A stretch of 54,688 nt of DNA from Hyphomicrobiales bacterium (GCA_900470445.1 UCAU01000027.1:1-54688); one strand, 5' to 3'. Numbered from the stretch's first letter, positions 7,456 through 16,294 are shown. The notes: generated from the letters alone by a model not told the origin. Numbers and translations are program-made.

Positions 7456-8121
7456 ATGCCTAAACGCCCTACCTCGCCCGCCGAGCTGCCCAAATCCGTC
7501 CCGGTCTTTCCCCTGACCGGGGCGCTGCTGCTGCCCTTTTCGCATCGTCCGCTCAATATCTTTGAGCCGCGCTATATCGAGATGGTGGATGCGGCCCTGC
7601 GCGGCGACCGGCTGATCGGGCTGATCCAGCCCGAGGACACCTCCGAGGAAAGCCCGCGCGGCCGCAGTCCACTGCAGCAAATCGGGTGCCTGGGCCGGAT
7701 CACCCATTTCGAGGAAAGCGGGGAGGGGCGCTATTTCATCATTCTGGAAGGCGTGACCCGCTTCCGGCTCGCCCATGAGCTGACGGTGATGACGCCCTAT
7801 CGGCAGGGCGTGATCGCTGCCGAGGATTTTGCCACCGACTTCACCCGCGATTTCGGGGAGGATGCGGTCGATCGCGAGCGCTTCATCAAGATGATGCGCG
7901 ACTATGCCGAATTTGCCAATATCGACCTCAATTTCGAAGAGATCGAGCGCACCGGCACCGCTGACCTGGTCAATTTCTGCTGCATGGTCTCGCCCTATGG
8001 CGCCGCCGAAAAGCAGGTGCTGCTGGAAGCCCAGACGCTGGAGCAGCGCGCCGAAACCCTGATCGCCATGACCGAATTCGAGATGGCGCGCGGCGGCAAT
8101 GACCGCCCCCCGCTCAACTGA
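7456..8121 (+). CDS. Lon N-terminal (LON substrate-binding) domain protein
   Basis: A 221-residue protein that matches only the N-terminal PUA-like/LON domain of Lon protease: PVFPLTGALLLPFSHRPLNIFEPRYIEMVDAAL (about residues 17-49), then IGCLGRITHFEE and LEGVTRFR, and a helical tail. There is no AAA+ or protease domain, so it is a stand-alone LON-domain protein of about 220 residues, common in alphaproteobacteria. It probably helps in protein quality control, consistent with its position between cnoX and the Trm112-like gene (inference). A GGGAG site precedes the ATG, and its stop overlaps the next start by one base. Confidence 0.9.
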   Translation: MPKRPTSPAELPKSVPVFPLTGALLLPFSHRPLNIFEPRYIEMVDAALRGDRLIGLIQPEDTSEESPRGRSPLQQIGCLGRITHFEESGEGRYFIILEGVTRFRLAHELTVMTPYRQGVIAAEDFATDFTRDFGEDAVDRERFIKMMRDYAEFANIDLNFEEIERTGTADLVNFCCMVSPYGAAEKQVLLEAQTLEQRAETLIAMTEFEMARGGNDRPPLN

Positions 8122-8351
8122 TGCCGTCCGGCGTCGATCCGCGCCATGTGCTGGATGTGCGCACGCTCGAAATGCTGGTCTGCCCACTGACCAAGACGCG
8201 GCTGATCCTGTCGGGGGACCATACCGAGCTGATCTCGGTCGCGGCGCGCCTGGCCTTCCCCATCAACAAGGGCGTGCCGCTGCTCAGCCTTGATGAAGCG
8301 CGGAGCGTCGAGCCGGATGAGATCAAGACGCTGACGCGGGGGCATTCTTAG
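8121..8351 (+). CDS. Trm112-like (UPF0434/YcaR) small protein
   Basis: A 76-residue protein with the Trm112 fold: DVRTLEMLVCPLTKTRLIL, AARLAFPINKGVPLLSLDEAR. In eukaryotes and archaea Trm112 activates methyltransferases; bacterial YcaR-like proteins are poorly characterised. Only one Cys of the zinc set is present (CPLT, no CP.C), so zinc binding is doubtful. TGATG overlap with the LON-domain gene shows coupling. It is the last gene of the unit before a palindromic repeat. Confidence 0.87.
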   Translation: MPSGVDPRHVLDVRTLEMLVCPLTKTRLILSGDHTELISVAARLAFPINKGVPLLSLDEARSVEPDEIKTLTRGHS

Positions 8352-8379
8352 GGTCTGCGCGGGCCTGTTACCCCCACAA

Positions 8380-8460
8380 TGTCATTCCCGCGAAAGCGGG
8401 AACCCTGTTTGCTTACTTCTACATTCCGAAACGGAGGTTCCCGCTTTCGCGGGAATGACA
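8380..8460. repeat. Long inverted repeat, CGCGAAAGCGGG family, copy 1
   Basis: Two perfectly complementary 24-base arms (8380-8403 and 8437-8460) contain ATTCCCGCGAAAGCGGGAA and its complement, around a 33-base centre. Each arm is itself a near palindrome (CCCGCGAAAGCGGG). Further copies lie at about 26.2 and 40.9 kb. It sits between two convergent genes, where it could also stop transcription. Confidence 0.9.
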
Positions 8461-8514
8461 CCGTGGGTGGGAGGGTGAAGGAGCAGGGAGGAAGGTATGA
8501 GGGGTGCCAAAAAC

Positions 8515-9738
8515 CTAGATCGGCAGCCCGCTGAGCAGTTTTGGTCCATTGCCCGAGACACCTGCCGCGGTGCGGATCATGGCGGCCTTGATGGGGCCGG
8601 CGCGGTCGACCAGACCCAGGCCGAAATCGCGCACGGCGCGGATTGGGGCGGCGTCATTGGAGAATAGCCGGTTCATGCCATCAGTCACCATGGCCATGGC
8701 CGAGGTATCGAGCCGGCGCCAGCTCTGGTAGCGGGCCAGCGCGTCATCCCCGCCATGATCGAGCCCCAGGCGAATGGTGTCGATTACGACTTCGGCTAAA
8801 GCTGCCACATCCTTGAGCCCCAGATTCAGTCCCTGCCCGGCGATCGGATGCACCACGTGCGCGGCGTCACCCACCAAAGCCAGCCGCGGAGCGACGAAAT
8901 CGCGGGCGATTCGCATGCGGAGCGGAAAGCCCGCCAGATCGTCCTCGACCGCGACAGCGCCCAGCGTCGAGCCCATCACCGCCTCGATTTCGAGCGCCAG
9001 GGCCGCCTTGTCCATGCTCAGGAACCGCGGCGCTTCGGCGCTGGATTCGGTCCAGACCAGCGAGGAGCGATTGCCCGTGAGCGGCAGGCTGGCAAAGGGG
9101 CCGGCGGGGCGGAAATGCTCATAGGCGACGCCGTCATGCGGCAATTCATGGCTGATCGTGGTGACCAGGCCGGTCTGGCGGTAATCGTGTTCGACGACGC
9201 CAATACCGGCCATCTGCCGCAGCGCCGATTGCGCGCCGTCGGCCGCCACCACCAGGGGCGCTACGAGCATGCGGCCATCGGCCAGCACCAGTTGGGTGGA
9301 ACGGGCGTCGCTTTCCCACGAAGTGATCTCAGCCGGCGCGATCACCTCGATCTGCTGGCCAACCGCGTCGAGCAACACCTGTCCGCTGACGCGATTGGGC
9401 ACCATATGGGCAAAGGCCTCGCCCGGCGCCACGTCGCCCTCAAAGCTGAGGAAGAGCGGCCGGGAAATATCGCCCACGCCCGAATCGGTGATCCGCATGG
9501 CGGTGATCGGCTGCGATTGGGCGGCCATGGCGGGCCACACGCCCAGCGCCTCGAATACCCGCCGCACACCGGCGGCAATGGCGGAGGCGCGATTGTCGCG
9601 CGGCACCGACAATGGCCGCCGGTCGACCAGCCCGACACGGATGCCGCGCGCCGATTGCACCAAGGCAAGCGCCAGCGTCAGCCCCACCGGGCCGCCGCCG
9701 ACGATCAGCACGTCATGGGTTTGTGCGGCGCTGGCCAT
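8515..9738 (-). CDS. UbiH/UbiF/COQ6-family FAD hydroxylase
   Basis: A 407-residue class A flavin monooxygenase. The N-terminal FAD fingerprint VLIVGGGPVGLTLALAL is at about residues 9-25. A DNRASAIAAGVRRVFEALG segment (UbiH-type DxRA) follows, then VVAADGAQSALRQ and RLALVGDAAHVVHPIAGQGLNLGLKD (the GD motif plus the UbiH signature). The likely role is ring hydroxylation in ubiquinone synthesis; the exact ring position (C4, C5 or C6) cannot be told. Start at MASAAQTHD with an AAAGGAG site. It is transcribed divergently from glnK. Confidence 0.9.
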   Translation of the reverse strand: MASAAQTHDVLIVGGGPVGLTLALALVQSARGIRVGLVDRRPLSVPRDNRASAIAAGVRRVFEALGVWPAMAAQSQPITAMRITDSGVGDISRPLFLSFEGDVAPGEAFAHMVPNRVSGQVLLDAVGQQIEVIAPAEITSWESDARSTQLVLADGRMLVAPLVVAADGAQSALRQMAGIGVVEHDYRQTGLVTTISHELPHDGVAYEHFRPAGPFASLPLTGNRSSLVWTESSAEAPRFLSMDKAALALEIEAVMGSTLGAVAVEDDLAGFPLRMRIARDFVAPRLALVGDAAHVVHPIAGQGLNLGLKDVAALAEVVIDTIRLGLDHGGDDALARYQSWRRLDTSAMAMVTDGMNRLFSNDAAPIRAVRDFGLGLVDRAGPIKAAMIRTAAGVSGNGPKLLSGLPI

Positions 9739-9839
9739 GTCAGTTCTCCTTTCCCCTATTGAGCGCCTGCACGCCTTGGGTGCAAGAGGCGCAAGGTCGC
9801 GGCAGGCTTGCCGTAATTTTGCCCAATTCGCTGCAGTTT

Positions 9840-9856
9840 TGCACATTTTTTGTGCA
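9840..9856. promoter_or_regulatory. NtrC binding site upstream of glnK
   Basis: TGCACATTTTTTGTGCA is a perfect dyad with six-base arms and a five-base centre. It matches the NtrC enhancer pattern TGCACY-N5-GGTGCA closely. It lies about 85 bases upstream of the -24 element of the sigma-54 promoter, the usual distance for an activator site. Confidence 0.8.
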
Positions 9857-9938
9857 TTTGGTGGCGAGTGCGGCGCCGTGAATCGTTTATGAATTACTAA
9901 TGCATTGTTTTTGCTGATGATTTTTGCGCCAGATCGAG

Positions 9939-9955
9939 TTGGCACGGCGCTTGAG
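9939..9955 (+). promoter_or_regulatory. Sigma-54 (RpoN) promoter of glnK-amtB
   Basis: TTGGCACGGCGCTTGAG fits the -24/-12 consensus (YTGGCACGRNNNTTGCW), with the GG and TTG cores at correct spacing; the final GC is GA here. It ends about 46 bases before the glnK ATG. Together with the upstream NtrC dyad this predicts activation under nitrogen limitation. Confidence 0.85.
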
Positions 9956-10001
9956 TCTAGTTGGGCATTCCAGACCAGCGCCAAGTCGCAAAGGGGCTCA
10001 C

Positions 10002-10340
10002 ATGAAACTGGTGATTGCAATTATCAAGCCATCACGCCTCGAAGAGGTTCGCCAGGCTCTCAACTCGCTCGATGTCCACGGCATGACCGTGACCGAGGTG
10101 AAGGGTTACGGCCGCCAGAAGGGGCATTCGGAAATCTATCGCGGTACCGAATATGCCGTGCACTTCCTGCCCAAGCTCAAAGTTGAAATCGCCGTTGATG
10201 ACGCCCTAGCCGATGCCGTGTCCACGGCCATCCGCGACAGCGCCCAGACCGGCCGTATCGGCGATGGCAAGATCTTCGTGCTCGATCTTCTGGCCGTCAC
10301 CCGTATCCGCACCGGTGAAACCGGCGCTTCTGCCCTCTAA
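10002..10340 (+). CDS. glnK: Nitrogen regulatory protein P-II (GlnK)
   Basis: A 112-residue PII protein: MKLVIAIIKPSRLEEVRQAL at the start, the T-loop KGHSEIYRGTEYAVHFLPK with the uridylylation tyrosine at position 51, the B-loop TGRIGDGKIFV, and the C-terminal VTRIRTGETG. PII binds ATP/ADP and 2-oxoglutarate and plugs the ammonium channel when nitrogen is plentiful. Its place directly before amtB (22-base gap) identifies it as the GlnK paralogue rather than GlnB. Regulation: NtrC site and sigma-54 promoter upstream. Confidence 0.97.
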   Translation: MKLVIAIIKPSRLEEVRQALNSLDVHGMTVTEVKGYGRQKGHSEIYRGTEYAVHFLPKLKVEIAVDDALADAVSTAIRDSAQTGRIGDGKIFVLDLLAVTRIRTGETGASAL

Positions 10341-10362
10341 GCGTCATCGGGAGAACAACAAG

Positions 10363-11727
10363 ATGAAGATGTCAAAAGTTTTGGGGAGTGCTGCAATCGC
10401 CTCCCTGCTGCTGGCGCTGCCGGCATTTGCGCAGGACGCTGCGGCGCCAGCAGCCGAGGCGGCCGCTGAAGTGACTGCCGTCGTCGACAAGGGCGACGTG
10501 GCCTGGATGCTGGTGTCCACCATGGTCGTCATCGTCATGACCATTCCGGGCCTGGCCCTGTTCTATGGCGGCCTGGTGCGCGCCAAGAATATCCTTTCCG
10601 TGCTGACCCAGGTGTTCCTCGGCTTCTCGATGATCGCCATCCTCTGGGTAGCCTATGGCTATTCGCTGGCTTTCGCCGGCCCGACCGAAGGGGGCCTGTC
10701 GGCTTTCGTCGGCGACTTCTCCAAATTCTTCCTCTCGGGCGTCACCCTTGATTCTCGCGCCGCGACCTTCTCGGCCGGGTTCGAATTGCCCGAAATGGTC
10801 TTTGTGGTCTTCCAGCTGACCTTTGCCTGCATCACCTCGACCCTCATCGTCGGCGGCATCGCCGAACGCATGAAGTTCGGCGCGCTGATGGCGTTCCTGG
10901 CCATCTGGTTCACCTTCTCCTATATCCCGATGGCCCACATGGTCTGGTCGGGCCCCGGCCTGCTGTTCGGCATGGGCGCCTATGACTTTGCCGGCGGCAC
11001 CGTGGTTCACATCAATTCCGGTGTGGCCGCGCTCGTTGCTGCCATCGTGCTCGGGCCGCGCCTGGGCTACATGAAGGAGCCGATCGCTCCGCACAATCTG
11101 GTCCTCACCTATATCGGTGCCGGGCTGCTGTGGTTCGGCTGGTTCGGCTTCAATGCCGGCTCCAATCTCGAAGCCAATGCCCTGACTGCCGTTGCCCTGA
11201 TCAACACCGTGCTGGCTCCGGCTGCTGCGGCTCTGGCCTGGGCCATCGGCGAAAAGGTTACCCGTGGCCATGCTTCGGCCCTGGGTGCTGTCTCGGGTGC
11301 CGTTGCGGGTCTGGTCGCGATCACGCCCGCTGCCGGTTTTGCCGGCGTCGGGGGCGCCATCGTGCTGGGTGCGGTCGCCGGTTTCGTCTGCCTGTGGGCG
11401 GTCGTCAACCTCAAGCCGATGCTCAAGTATGACGATAGCCTGGATGTGTTCGGCATCCACGGCGTCGGCGGCATTGTCGGCGCCCTGGGCACCGCCATCG
11501 TCGCCAATCCCGGCTTTGGCGGCTACCCGCTGGACGGCTATGAAATGGGCGCCCAGTTCATGGTCCAGCTCACCGGCGTGATCATCGCCATTGTCTGGTC
11601 CGGTGTCGTGGCCCTGGTCGCCATGCTCATCGTCAAGGCAATCTTCGGTGGCGCCCGCGTCTCCGAATCGAGCGAAAGCGATGGCCTGGATCTGTCGAGC
11701 CACGGCGAGCGCGCCTACAACTCGTAA
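10363..11727 (+). CDS. amtB: Ammonium transporter AmtB
   Basis: A 454-residue Amt/Rh channel. A cleavable signal peptide (about residues 1-24, ending AFA) precedes 11 predicted membrane helices. Visible signatures include IPGLALFYGGLVRAKN in the first helix, the first pore histidine in VVHINSGVAALVAA and the second in FGIHGVGGIVGALGTA. It conducts ammonium into the cytoplasm and is blocked by GlnK. The short cytoplasmic tail has an acidic/serine-rich SESSESDGLDLSSHGE stretch. Start: ATG giving MKMSKVLGS, preceded by GGGAG. It is the second gene of the glnK-amtB operon. Confidence 0.97.
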   Translation: MKMSKVLGSAAIASLLLALPAFAQDAAAPAAEAAAEVTAVVDKGDVAWMLVSTMVVIVMTIPGLALFYGGLVRAKNILSVLTQVFLGFSMIAILWVAYGYSLAFAGPTEGGLSAFVGDFSKFFLSGVTLDSRAATFSAGFELPEMVFVVFQLTFACITSTLIVGGIAERMKFGALMAFLAIWFTFSYIPMAHMVWSGPGLLFGMGAYDFAGGTVVHINSGVAALVAAIVLGPRLGYMKEPIAPHNLVLTYIGAGLLWFGWFGFNAGSNLEANALTAVALINTVLAPAAAALAWAIGEKVTRGHASALGAVSGAVAGLVAITPAAGFAGVGGAIVLGAVAGFVCLWAVVNLKPMLKYDDSLDVFGIHGVGGIVGALGTAIVANPGFGGYPLDGYEMGAQFMVQLTGVIIAIVWSGVVALVAMLIVKAIFGGARVSESSESDGLDLSSHGERAYNS

Positions 11728-11739
11728 CACCCTACTTCA

Positions 11740-11764
11740 CCCGGCGGCGCCCTCCGCCGCCGGG
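11740..11764 (+). terminator. GC-rich hairpin just after amtB (weak terminator or stability hairpin)
   Basis: A 10-bp stem (CCCGGCGGCG with CGCCGCCGGG) around a CCCTC loop begins 13 bases after the amtB stop. There is no T tract, so it is more likely an mRNA 3' stabilising hairpin or a weak terminator. Confidence 0.45.
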
Positions 11765-11782
11765 CCTCTACTGAGACGAAAA

Positions 11783-11956
11783 AATTGATCGCGGCGTGCG
11801 GCTCGTGTCCCTCTTGGCCCGCCACAGAGGCTTCCCACTCGCAAACTGCACGGGCTGCACACCACGATCAATTGAGTTTCCCCTTCGTTCTCCCTCCCTG
11901 GACGATTGCGGCGACCTGGCCCGCCCCTCGCGGCGGGCCTTTTCTTGGGTTTTTTG
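11783..11956 (+). ncRNA. Candidate structured RNA downstream of amtB
   Basis: Positions 11783-11807 pair with 11849-11873 in a 25-position helix: 21 Watson-Crick pairs, 2 G-U pairs and 2 isolated C-A mismatches. The apical region holds an 8-bp hairpin (CCTCTTGG with CCA-C-AGAGG, 11810-11830). A CU-rich unpaired stretch (TTCTCCCTCCCTGG, 11888-11901) follows, then a strong intrinsic terminator ending at 11956. This resembles a trans-acting small RNA with an anti-Shine-Dalgarno seed, either a separate gene or released from the amtB 3' UTR. It does not match the SRP RNA apex (no GGAAGGAAGC) and I cannot identify it as 6S. The helix alone does not prove the strand; the terminator favours plus. Confidence 0.45.
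11918..11956 (+). terminator. Intrinsic terminator of glnK-amtB / candidate RNA
   Basis: A perfect 8-bp stem (GGCCCGCC with GGCGGGCC) around CCTCGC is followed directly by TTTTCTTGGGTTTTTT. Confidence 0.9.
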
Positions 11957-12260
11957 CCCTACCTCGTCCCCTCCCCATCACCGATCTATCCCACCCACCG
12001 CTTTCCCTCGGGCTCGACCCGAGGGCCTCTCGTCATTTGTGCCGGGCTGAGAGTGGCCCTCGGGTCAGGCCCGAGGGAGAACCGTGGGTGGGGGAGCATC
12101 GGTGATCGGTAGAGAGCAGCGGGTGGGAGACCCACCGCGCCAGAACACCATTCCCGCAAATGCCCATCCCCGTCCCCATGGTTAGCCTTGGGTTAACCCG
12201 GTCCCGCTAGCATGAGCTCAATTGGGCCCGGTCAATTCCGGGCAGTATTGAGTTTGCTCC
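11957..12260. other. Intergenic region before ftsK
   Basis: Most of this stretch is copy B of the CCTCGGG palindrome family with longer outer arms (ATCACCGATC near 11978 and CGGTGATCGG near 12100). Just before ftsK there is a GGGTTAACCC palindrome (about 12188-12197). No coding region and no convincing promoter are seen. Confidence 0.5.
12002..12084. repeat. Palindromic repeat, CCTCGGG family, copy B
   Basis: Arms with CCCTCGGGCTCGACCCGAGGG and CCCTCGGGTCAGGCCCGAGGG flank a centre of about 30 bases. It matches copies at about 1.04 and 20.8 kb. Confidence 0.8.
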
Positions 12261-14996
12261 ATGCCCAGCCATCCCGCACCAGTGCTCGACGAAATCCGAT
12301 CCCTGCCGCAGCGCGGCACACGCAGCGGGGCCAAGGCCATGCCGGCGCCGCCGCCTGCTTTGTCGATTCGCATTCCCATGCGGCTGGTCGGCTTCGTGCT
12401 GCTCGGTCTCGTCGCGATCTGCCTTGCTGCGCTCGCGTCCTGGTCGGTGGACGATCCCAGTTTCTCCTATGCCACGAGCAAGCCGGCGGCCAATTGGCTG
12501 GGCTTTCCCGGTTCGGCCATTGCCGACATCCTGTTCCAGACCCTGGGTTTGGCCGCTCTGGTGCTGATGGTGCCACCCGCGCTCTGGGGTTGGGCCATGG
12601 TGCGCCGCCGTGTGCCCACGCATATGGGCCTGCGCCTGATCGGCTGGGTGGGCGCCACGATCCTGGCCACCGGCGTCTTTTCCTTCGTTGCCATGCCCGA
12701 AACCTGGCCGCTGCCCACCGGGCTCGGTGGCCTCGTCGGCACCGGTTTCATGACCCTTGCCACCATGATCACCGGCGCCCAGCCGCAGGCGGTCACGTCG
12801 GCGCTGTTCGCCATCATCATTTCGGCGCCCGCTTTGGCGCTGTTCTGGATCGGCATGGGTCTTGGCAGCACCGTTTCGACCGCGCCCCGCAAGGCGCAAG
12901 CCGCCGCTACGGGTCGCAAATCCGCTGCCGCCCCGGCCGAAGCCGATGACGAGCCGGAAACCAACCCGATCGTCGACATTGCCCTAGGCGCCATGGTCCA
13001 TATGGGCTATTCGCTGCGCACCGCCTTCCGCCGGGCCCGCGCCAGCCATGCCGAAAAGCGCGCTGCCGATGCCGCGCCCTGGCGTGATGATGATCTCGAG
13101 CCCAGTCTTGATGGCCGCGCCCCTGTCGTCTCTCCGCGTGGCGAGCCGTCCTTCGATGCTCCGCAGCGCCGCATCCATTCGGCCAGCGCCCCGCAGGTCG
13201 AGCCGGGCTTTGCTGCGCCGGGCGATATCTCGCCTCGCATCAATGCGCGGCCCAGCTATGACGATACCGAAGTCGATTATCCCGATGAGCCCGATGAGGA
13301 TTCCATTCCCTTCGTGCCCGATGCGCCGCTGCCGCCGTCGGTGGTCAATCACCGCCAGCAAGGCGATTCCCGCTTCCACCCGGCCGATCCGACCAAGCCA
13401 CGCGTCACTGCGCCCGCGCCGCGTCCCGTGCCGGGCAATCGCATGGCGCGCGAAGCGCAAAGCTCGTTCCTCGACGAGCCCGGCGGGTTTGAGCTGCCGC
13501 CGCTGAGCCTGCTGGCCGAGCCGCGCCACAAGGGTCCCTCGCCCGAGCATGCGCCGGAGCGCCTCGAGGAAATGGCCCGCCAGCTCGAAGGCGTGCTGGA
13601 AGATTTCGGCGTCAAGGGCGACATCATCAATGTCCGCCCGGGTCCCGTCGTGACCCTGTTCGAACTCGAACCCGCGCCGGGCATCAAATCGAGCCGCGTC
13701 ATTTCGCTGGCCGACGATATTGCCCGCTCGATGTCCGCCATTTCCGCCCGCGTTGCCGTGGTGCCGGGCCGCAATGCCATTGGTATCGAGCTGCCCAACC
13801 AGAACCGCGAAACCGTCTATTTCCGCGAAATGCTGGCCAGCTCCGACTTCGAGAAGATGAAGGGCAAGCTGCCCATTTGCCTCGGCAAAACCATTGGCGG
13901 CGAGCCGGTGATTGCGGATCTCGCGCGTATGCCGCATCTGCTCATCGCCGGCACCACCGGCTCGGGCAAGTCGGTGGGTATCAATACCTTCATTTTGAGC
14001 CTGCTCTACCAGATGACGCCCGAGCAGTGCCGCATGATCATGATCGATCCCAAGATGCTCGAACTGAGCATCTATGACGGCATCCCCCATCTGCTGACCC
14101 CCGTCGTCACCGACCCGCAAAAAGCGGTGGTGGCGCTCAAATGGGCCGTGCGCGAGATGGAAGATCGCTATCGCAAGATGAGCAAGATCGGCGTGCGCAA
14201 TATCGACGGCTTCAACCAGCGCGTCAGCGAAGCCGCCGCCGAAGGCAAGGTCATCACCCGTACGGTACAGACCGGCTTTGACCGCGAAACCGGCGAAGCC
14301 ATCTTCGAAAGCGAGGAATTCAACCTCGAAGTGCTGCCCTATATCGTGGTGATCGTCGACGAAATGGCCGACCTGATGATGGTGGCCGGCAAGGACATCG
14401 AGGGCGCCATCCAGCGCCTCGCGCAGATGGCCCGCGCCGCCGGCATCCACATCATCACCGCCACCCAGCGCCCCTCGGTCGACGTCATCACCGGCACGAT
14501 CAAGGCCAATTTCCCCACGCGTATCTCGTTCATGGTCACCAGTAAGATCGATTCGCGCACTATTCTGGGCGAGCAGGGCGCCGAACAACTGCTGGGCAAT
14601 GGCGACATGCTCTATATGGCCTCGGGCGGCCGCACCAAGCGCCTGCACGGTCCCTTCGTGTCGGATGCGGAAGTGGAAGCCGTGGTCGCCCACCTCAAGA
14701 GCCAGGGCACGCCGGATTATCTCGATTCCATCACCGCCGATGACGAAGAAGGCGGTGAATTCGGCGGCGACAGCGATGGCGGCGGCGACGATTATGCCGG
14801 TTCGGGCGACGAGCTGTACGACAAGGCCGTCCATATCGTGCTGTCCGACAAGAAGGCCTCCACCTCCTATATCCAGCGGCGCCTGGCCATCGGCTATAAC
14901 AAGGCGGCGACGCTGATCGAACGCATGGAACGCGAAGGCGTCATCAGCCAAGCCAACCATGCCGGCAAGCGCGAGATTTTGGTGGGCAGCGACTAG
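12261..14996 (+). CDS. ftsK: DNA translocase FtsK
   Basis: A 911-residue FtsK/SpoIIIE protein. The N-terminal membrane domain (about residues 35-220, four helices) is followed by a long acidic and proline-rich linker (about 230-430). The motor domain has Walker A GTTGSGKS at about 564-571, Walker [13 protein letters not shown] and the [11 protein letters not shown] sensor segment. The C-terminal gamma winged helix (about 850-911, [21 protein letters not shown]) reads KOPS sequences. It anchors at the septum and pumps chromosome ends through the closing division site, aiding XerCD dimer resolution. No clear ribosome site precedes the chosen ATG. Confidence 0.96.
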   Translation: MPSHPAPVLDEIRSLPQRGTRSGAKAMPAPPPALSIRIPMRLVGFVLLGLVAICLAALASWSVDDPSFSYATSKPAANWLGFPGSAIADILFQTLGLAALVLMVPPALWGWAMVRRRVPTHMGLRLIGWVGATILATGVFSFVAMPETWPLPTGLGGLVGTGFMTLATMITGAQPQAVTSALFAIIISAPALALFWIGMGLGSTVSTAPRKAQAAATGRKSAAAPAEADDEPETNPIVDIALGAMVHMGYSLRTAFRRARASHAEKRAADAAPWRDDDLEPSLDGRAPVVSPRGEPSFDAPQRRIHSASAPQVEPGFAAPGDISPRINARPSYDDTEVDYPDEPDEDSIPFVPDAPLPPSVVNHRQQGDSRFHPADPTKPRVTAPAPRPVPGNRMAREAQSSFLDEPGGFELPPLSLLAEPRHKGPSPEHAPERLEEMARQLEGVLEDFGVKGDIINVRPGPVVTLFELEPAPGIKSSRVISLADDIARSMSAISARVAVVPGRNAIGIELPNQNRETVYFREMLASSDFEKMKGKLPICLGKTIGGEPVIADLARMPHLLIAGTTGSGKSVGINTFILSLLYQMTPEQCRMIMIDPKMLELSIYDGIPHLLTPVVTDPQKAVVALKWAVREMEDRYRKMSKIGVRNIDGFNQRVSEAAAEGKVITRTVQTGFDRETGEAIFESEEFNLEVLPYIVVIVDEMADLMMVAGKDIEGAIQRLAQMARAAGIHIITATQRPSVDVITGTIKANFPTRISFMVTSKIDSRTILGEQGAEQLLGNGDMLYMASGGRTKRLHGPFVSDAEVEAVVAHLKSQGTPDYLDSITADDEEGGEFGGDSDGGGDDYAGSGDELYDKAVHIVLSDKKASTSYIQRRLAIGYNKAATLIERMEREGVISQANHAGKREILVGSD

Positions 14997-15029
14997 GCTC
15001 TCCGCCTGCGCATTTCCCTCCATCCATCG

Positions 15030-15112
15030 TCATCACCCGGCTCGTCCGGGTGATCCATCTTTCAGCGTGTGTGGCGGTATGGATTGCCCGGACGAGCCGG
15101 GCAATGACGATA
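15030..15112. repeat. Palindromic repeat, ACCCGGCTCGTCCGGG type
   Basis: Two nested inverted arms, CACCCGGCTCGTCCGGGTG and TGCCCGGACGAGCCGGGCA, face each other across about 20 bases. It lies between ftsK and a convergent small gene. Only one copy is seen in this window. Confidence 0.65.
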
Positions 15113-15162
15113 GAGGGATGGCTTGGACGAGTGCGGATGGTCCTCAAAGCGGACGCCACCGC

Positions 15163-15468
15163 TCACTTGCAGACCGGTTCACCCACCTCGAGCGCAAATT
15201 CCCTTGGGCCCGCCCAGCCTTCGCCGTGGCTATTGGGCACGTCGATGATTTTGACCTCGAGCGTGCAGTTCCCGCCGGTCACCCGATAGAGATCGGGCGC
15301 GACGAATTCCACGGCGCCAATGCCGTCAAACCCGAAGGCATCGACCACCGCCGCATCGGCAATGATCGCCTGCAATTCCTTTTGCCGCTGATATTGCGGC
15401 GGCAGCGCCGCCAGGGCCGGCAGGGCGGTCAACGCCGCAAACCCCAGTGCAATCGACGAGCGCAGCAT
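15163..15468 (-). CDS. Hypothetical secreted protein
   Basis: A 101-residue exported protein that I do not recognise. The N-terminal signal peptide runs from MLRSSIALGFAAL to about residue 22 (ALAALP). The mature part has two Cys (GGNCTLEV and the C-terminal EPVCK) that could form a disulfide. It resembles small periplasmic proteins of unknown function in Rhizobiales. The start has a GGGGAGAG site. It is transcribed divergently from lolA across 128 bases. Confidence 0.75.
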   Translation of the reverse strand: MLRSSIALGFAALTALPALAALPPQYQRQKELQAIIADAAVVDAFGFDGIGAVEFVAPDLYRVTGGNCTLEVKIIDVPNSHGEGWAGPREFALEVGEPVCK

Positions 15469-15596
15469 TTCATCTCTCCCCAAAGCGTCCGCATTGCATG
15501 GTGGATGAACGCTCCGTGAATGCAACCTTCCAGCTGTTGCCGCAATTGTTTTCTAGGTTAGGGTCACCTCACCCTCAGCCAGGAACAGAGATTTTC

Positions 15597-16229
15597 ATGA
15601 TTCGCCGCGATGCCCTGCTGCTCGGTTTGTCCACCGCTCTTGCTCTGAGCCTGCCCGCCTTTGCGCTCGATCGGGCGCTGAGTGCCGAGGAGCAGCAGCT
15701 CATTGCCAATATCAATCAGCACAATTCGGCGATCCGCTCCATGGCGGGCCGGTTCCTGCAGATCGATACCAATGGTGGGCGCACCGAGGGCACGTTCTTC
15801 CTCGAGCGCCCCGACAAGGTGCGGTTCCGCTACAACCCGCCCAGCCGCGAGGAAATCGTCTCGGTGGGCCGCGGCTTCTACGTGCTCAACCGCAAGGACG
15901 AGACCTATTACGCCTATCCGCAGGATACGATCCCGCTACGCCAGTTCCTCGGCGACACGATCGACCTGCTGACCGCCAATGTGGTCAATGTTACCAATTC
16001 GGACGGCTATATGTCGATCACCGTGGTTGACCAGACCGTGGCCGGCACCGTGCAGGTGTCGCTGATTTTCGACACCACCACCTTCGATCTGGCGCAATGG
16101 AGCTTGGTGGAGCCCAGCGGGGCGGAACTCACCTTCTCGCTCTATGACGTGGAAAAAGACGTGCAGATTCCGCGCGCCTTCTTCTCCATTCCCGCGACCT
16201 ATAAGGGCGTCGATCCCTCGACGCGCTAG
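15597..16229 (+). CDS. lolA: LolA-like outer-membrane lipoprotein carrier protein
   Basis: A 210-residue periplasmic protein with a signal peptide (residues 1-22, ending AFA). The LolA fold follows: SIRSMAGRFLQ-like opening (SAIRSMAGRFLQID), GTFFLERPDKVRFRYNPPS, FYVLNRKDETYYAYP, and a late LVEPSGAELTFSLYDVE. LolA carries lipoproteins from LolCDE to LolB or the outer membrane. Start at the ATG of the signal peptide; upstream in-frame codons are non-coding in character. A strong terminator follows. Confidence 0.93.
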   Translation: MIRRDALLLGLSTALALSLPAFALDRALSAEEQQLIANINQHNSAIRSMAGRFLQIDTNGGRTEGTFFLERPDKVRFRYNPPSREEIVSVGRGFYVLNRKDETYYAYPQDTIPLRQFLGDTIDLLTANVVNVTNSDGYMSITVVDQTVAGTVQVSLIFDTTTFDLAQWSLVEPSGAELTFSLYDVEKDVQIPRAFFSIPATYKGVDPSTR

Positions 16230-16257
16230 GCCCGGCCACAGCATCTCGCTCATAAAG

Positions 16258-16294
16258 AAGGGTCCCTTCCTGCGTGGAAGGGACCCTTTTATTT
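16258..16294 (+). terminator. Intrinsic terminator of lolA
   Basis: A 12-bp perfect stem (AAGGGTCCCTTC with GAAGGGACCCTT) around CTGCGTG is followed by TTATTT. It sits between the convergent lolA and uppP genes and may act in both directions, though the minus-strand T tract is weak. Confidence 0.88.

Noticed and set aside
8380..8460. CRISPR repeat
   Set aside because: A single inverted repeat without regular spacers or cas genes; its other copies are tens of kb apart.
11783..11873. Bacterial SRP RNA (ffs) after amtB
   Set aside because: The apical region lacks the conserved GGAAGGAAGC/GNRA core on either strand.
12984..15023. 679-codon open frame antisense to ftsK
   Set aside because: Shadow of ftsK codon bias; no domains, and FtsK is complete on the other strand.
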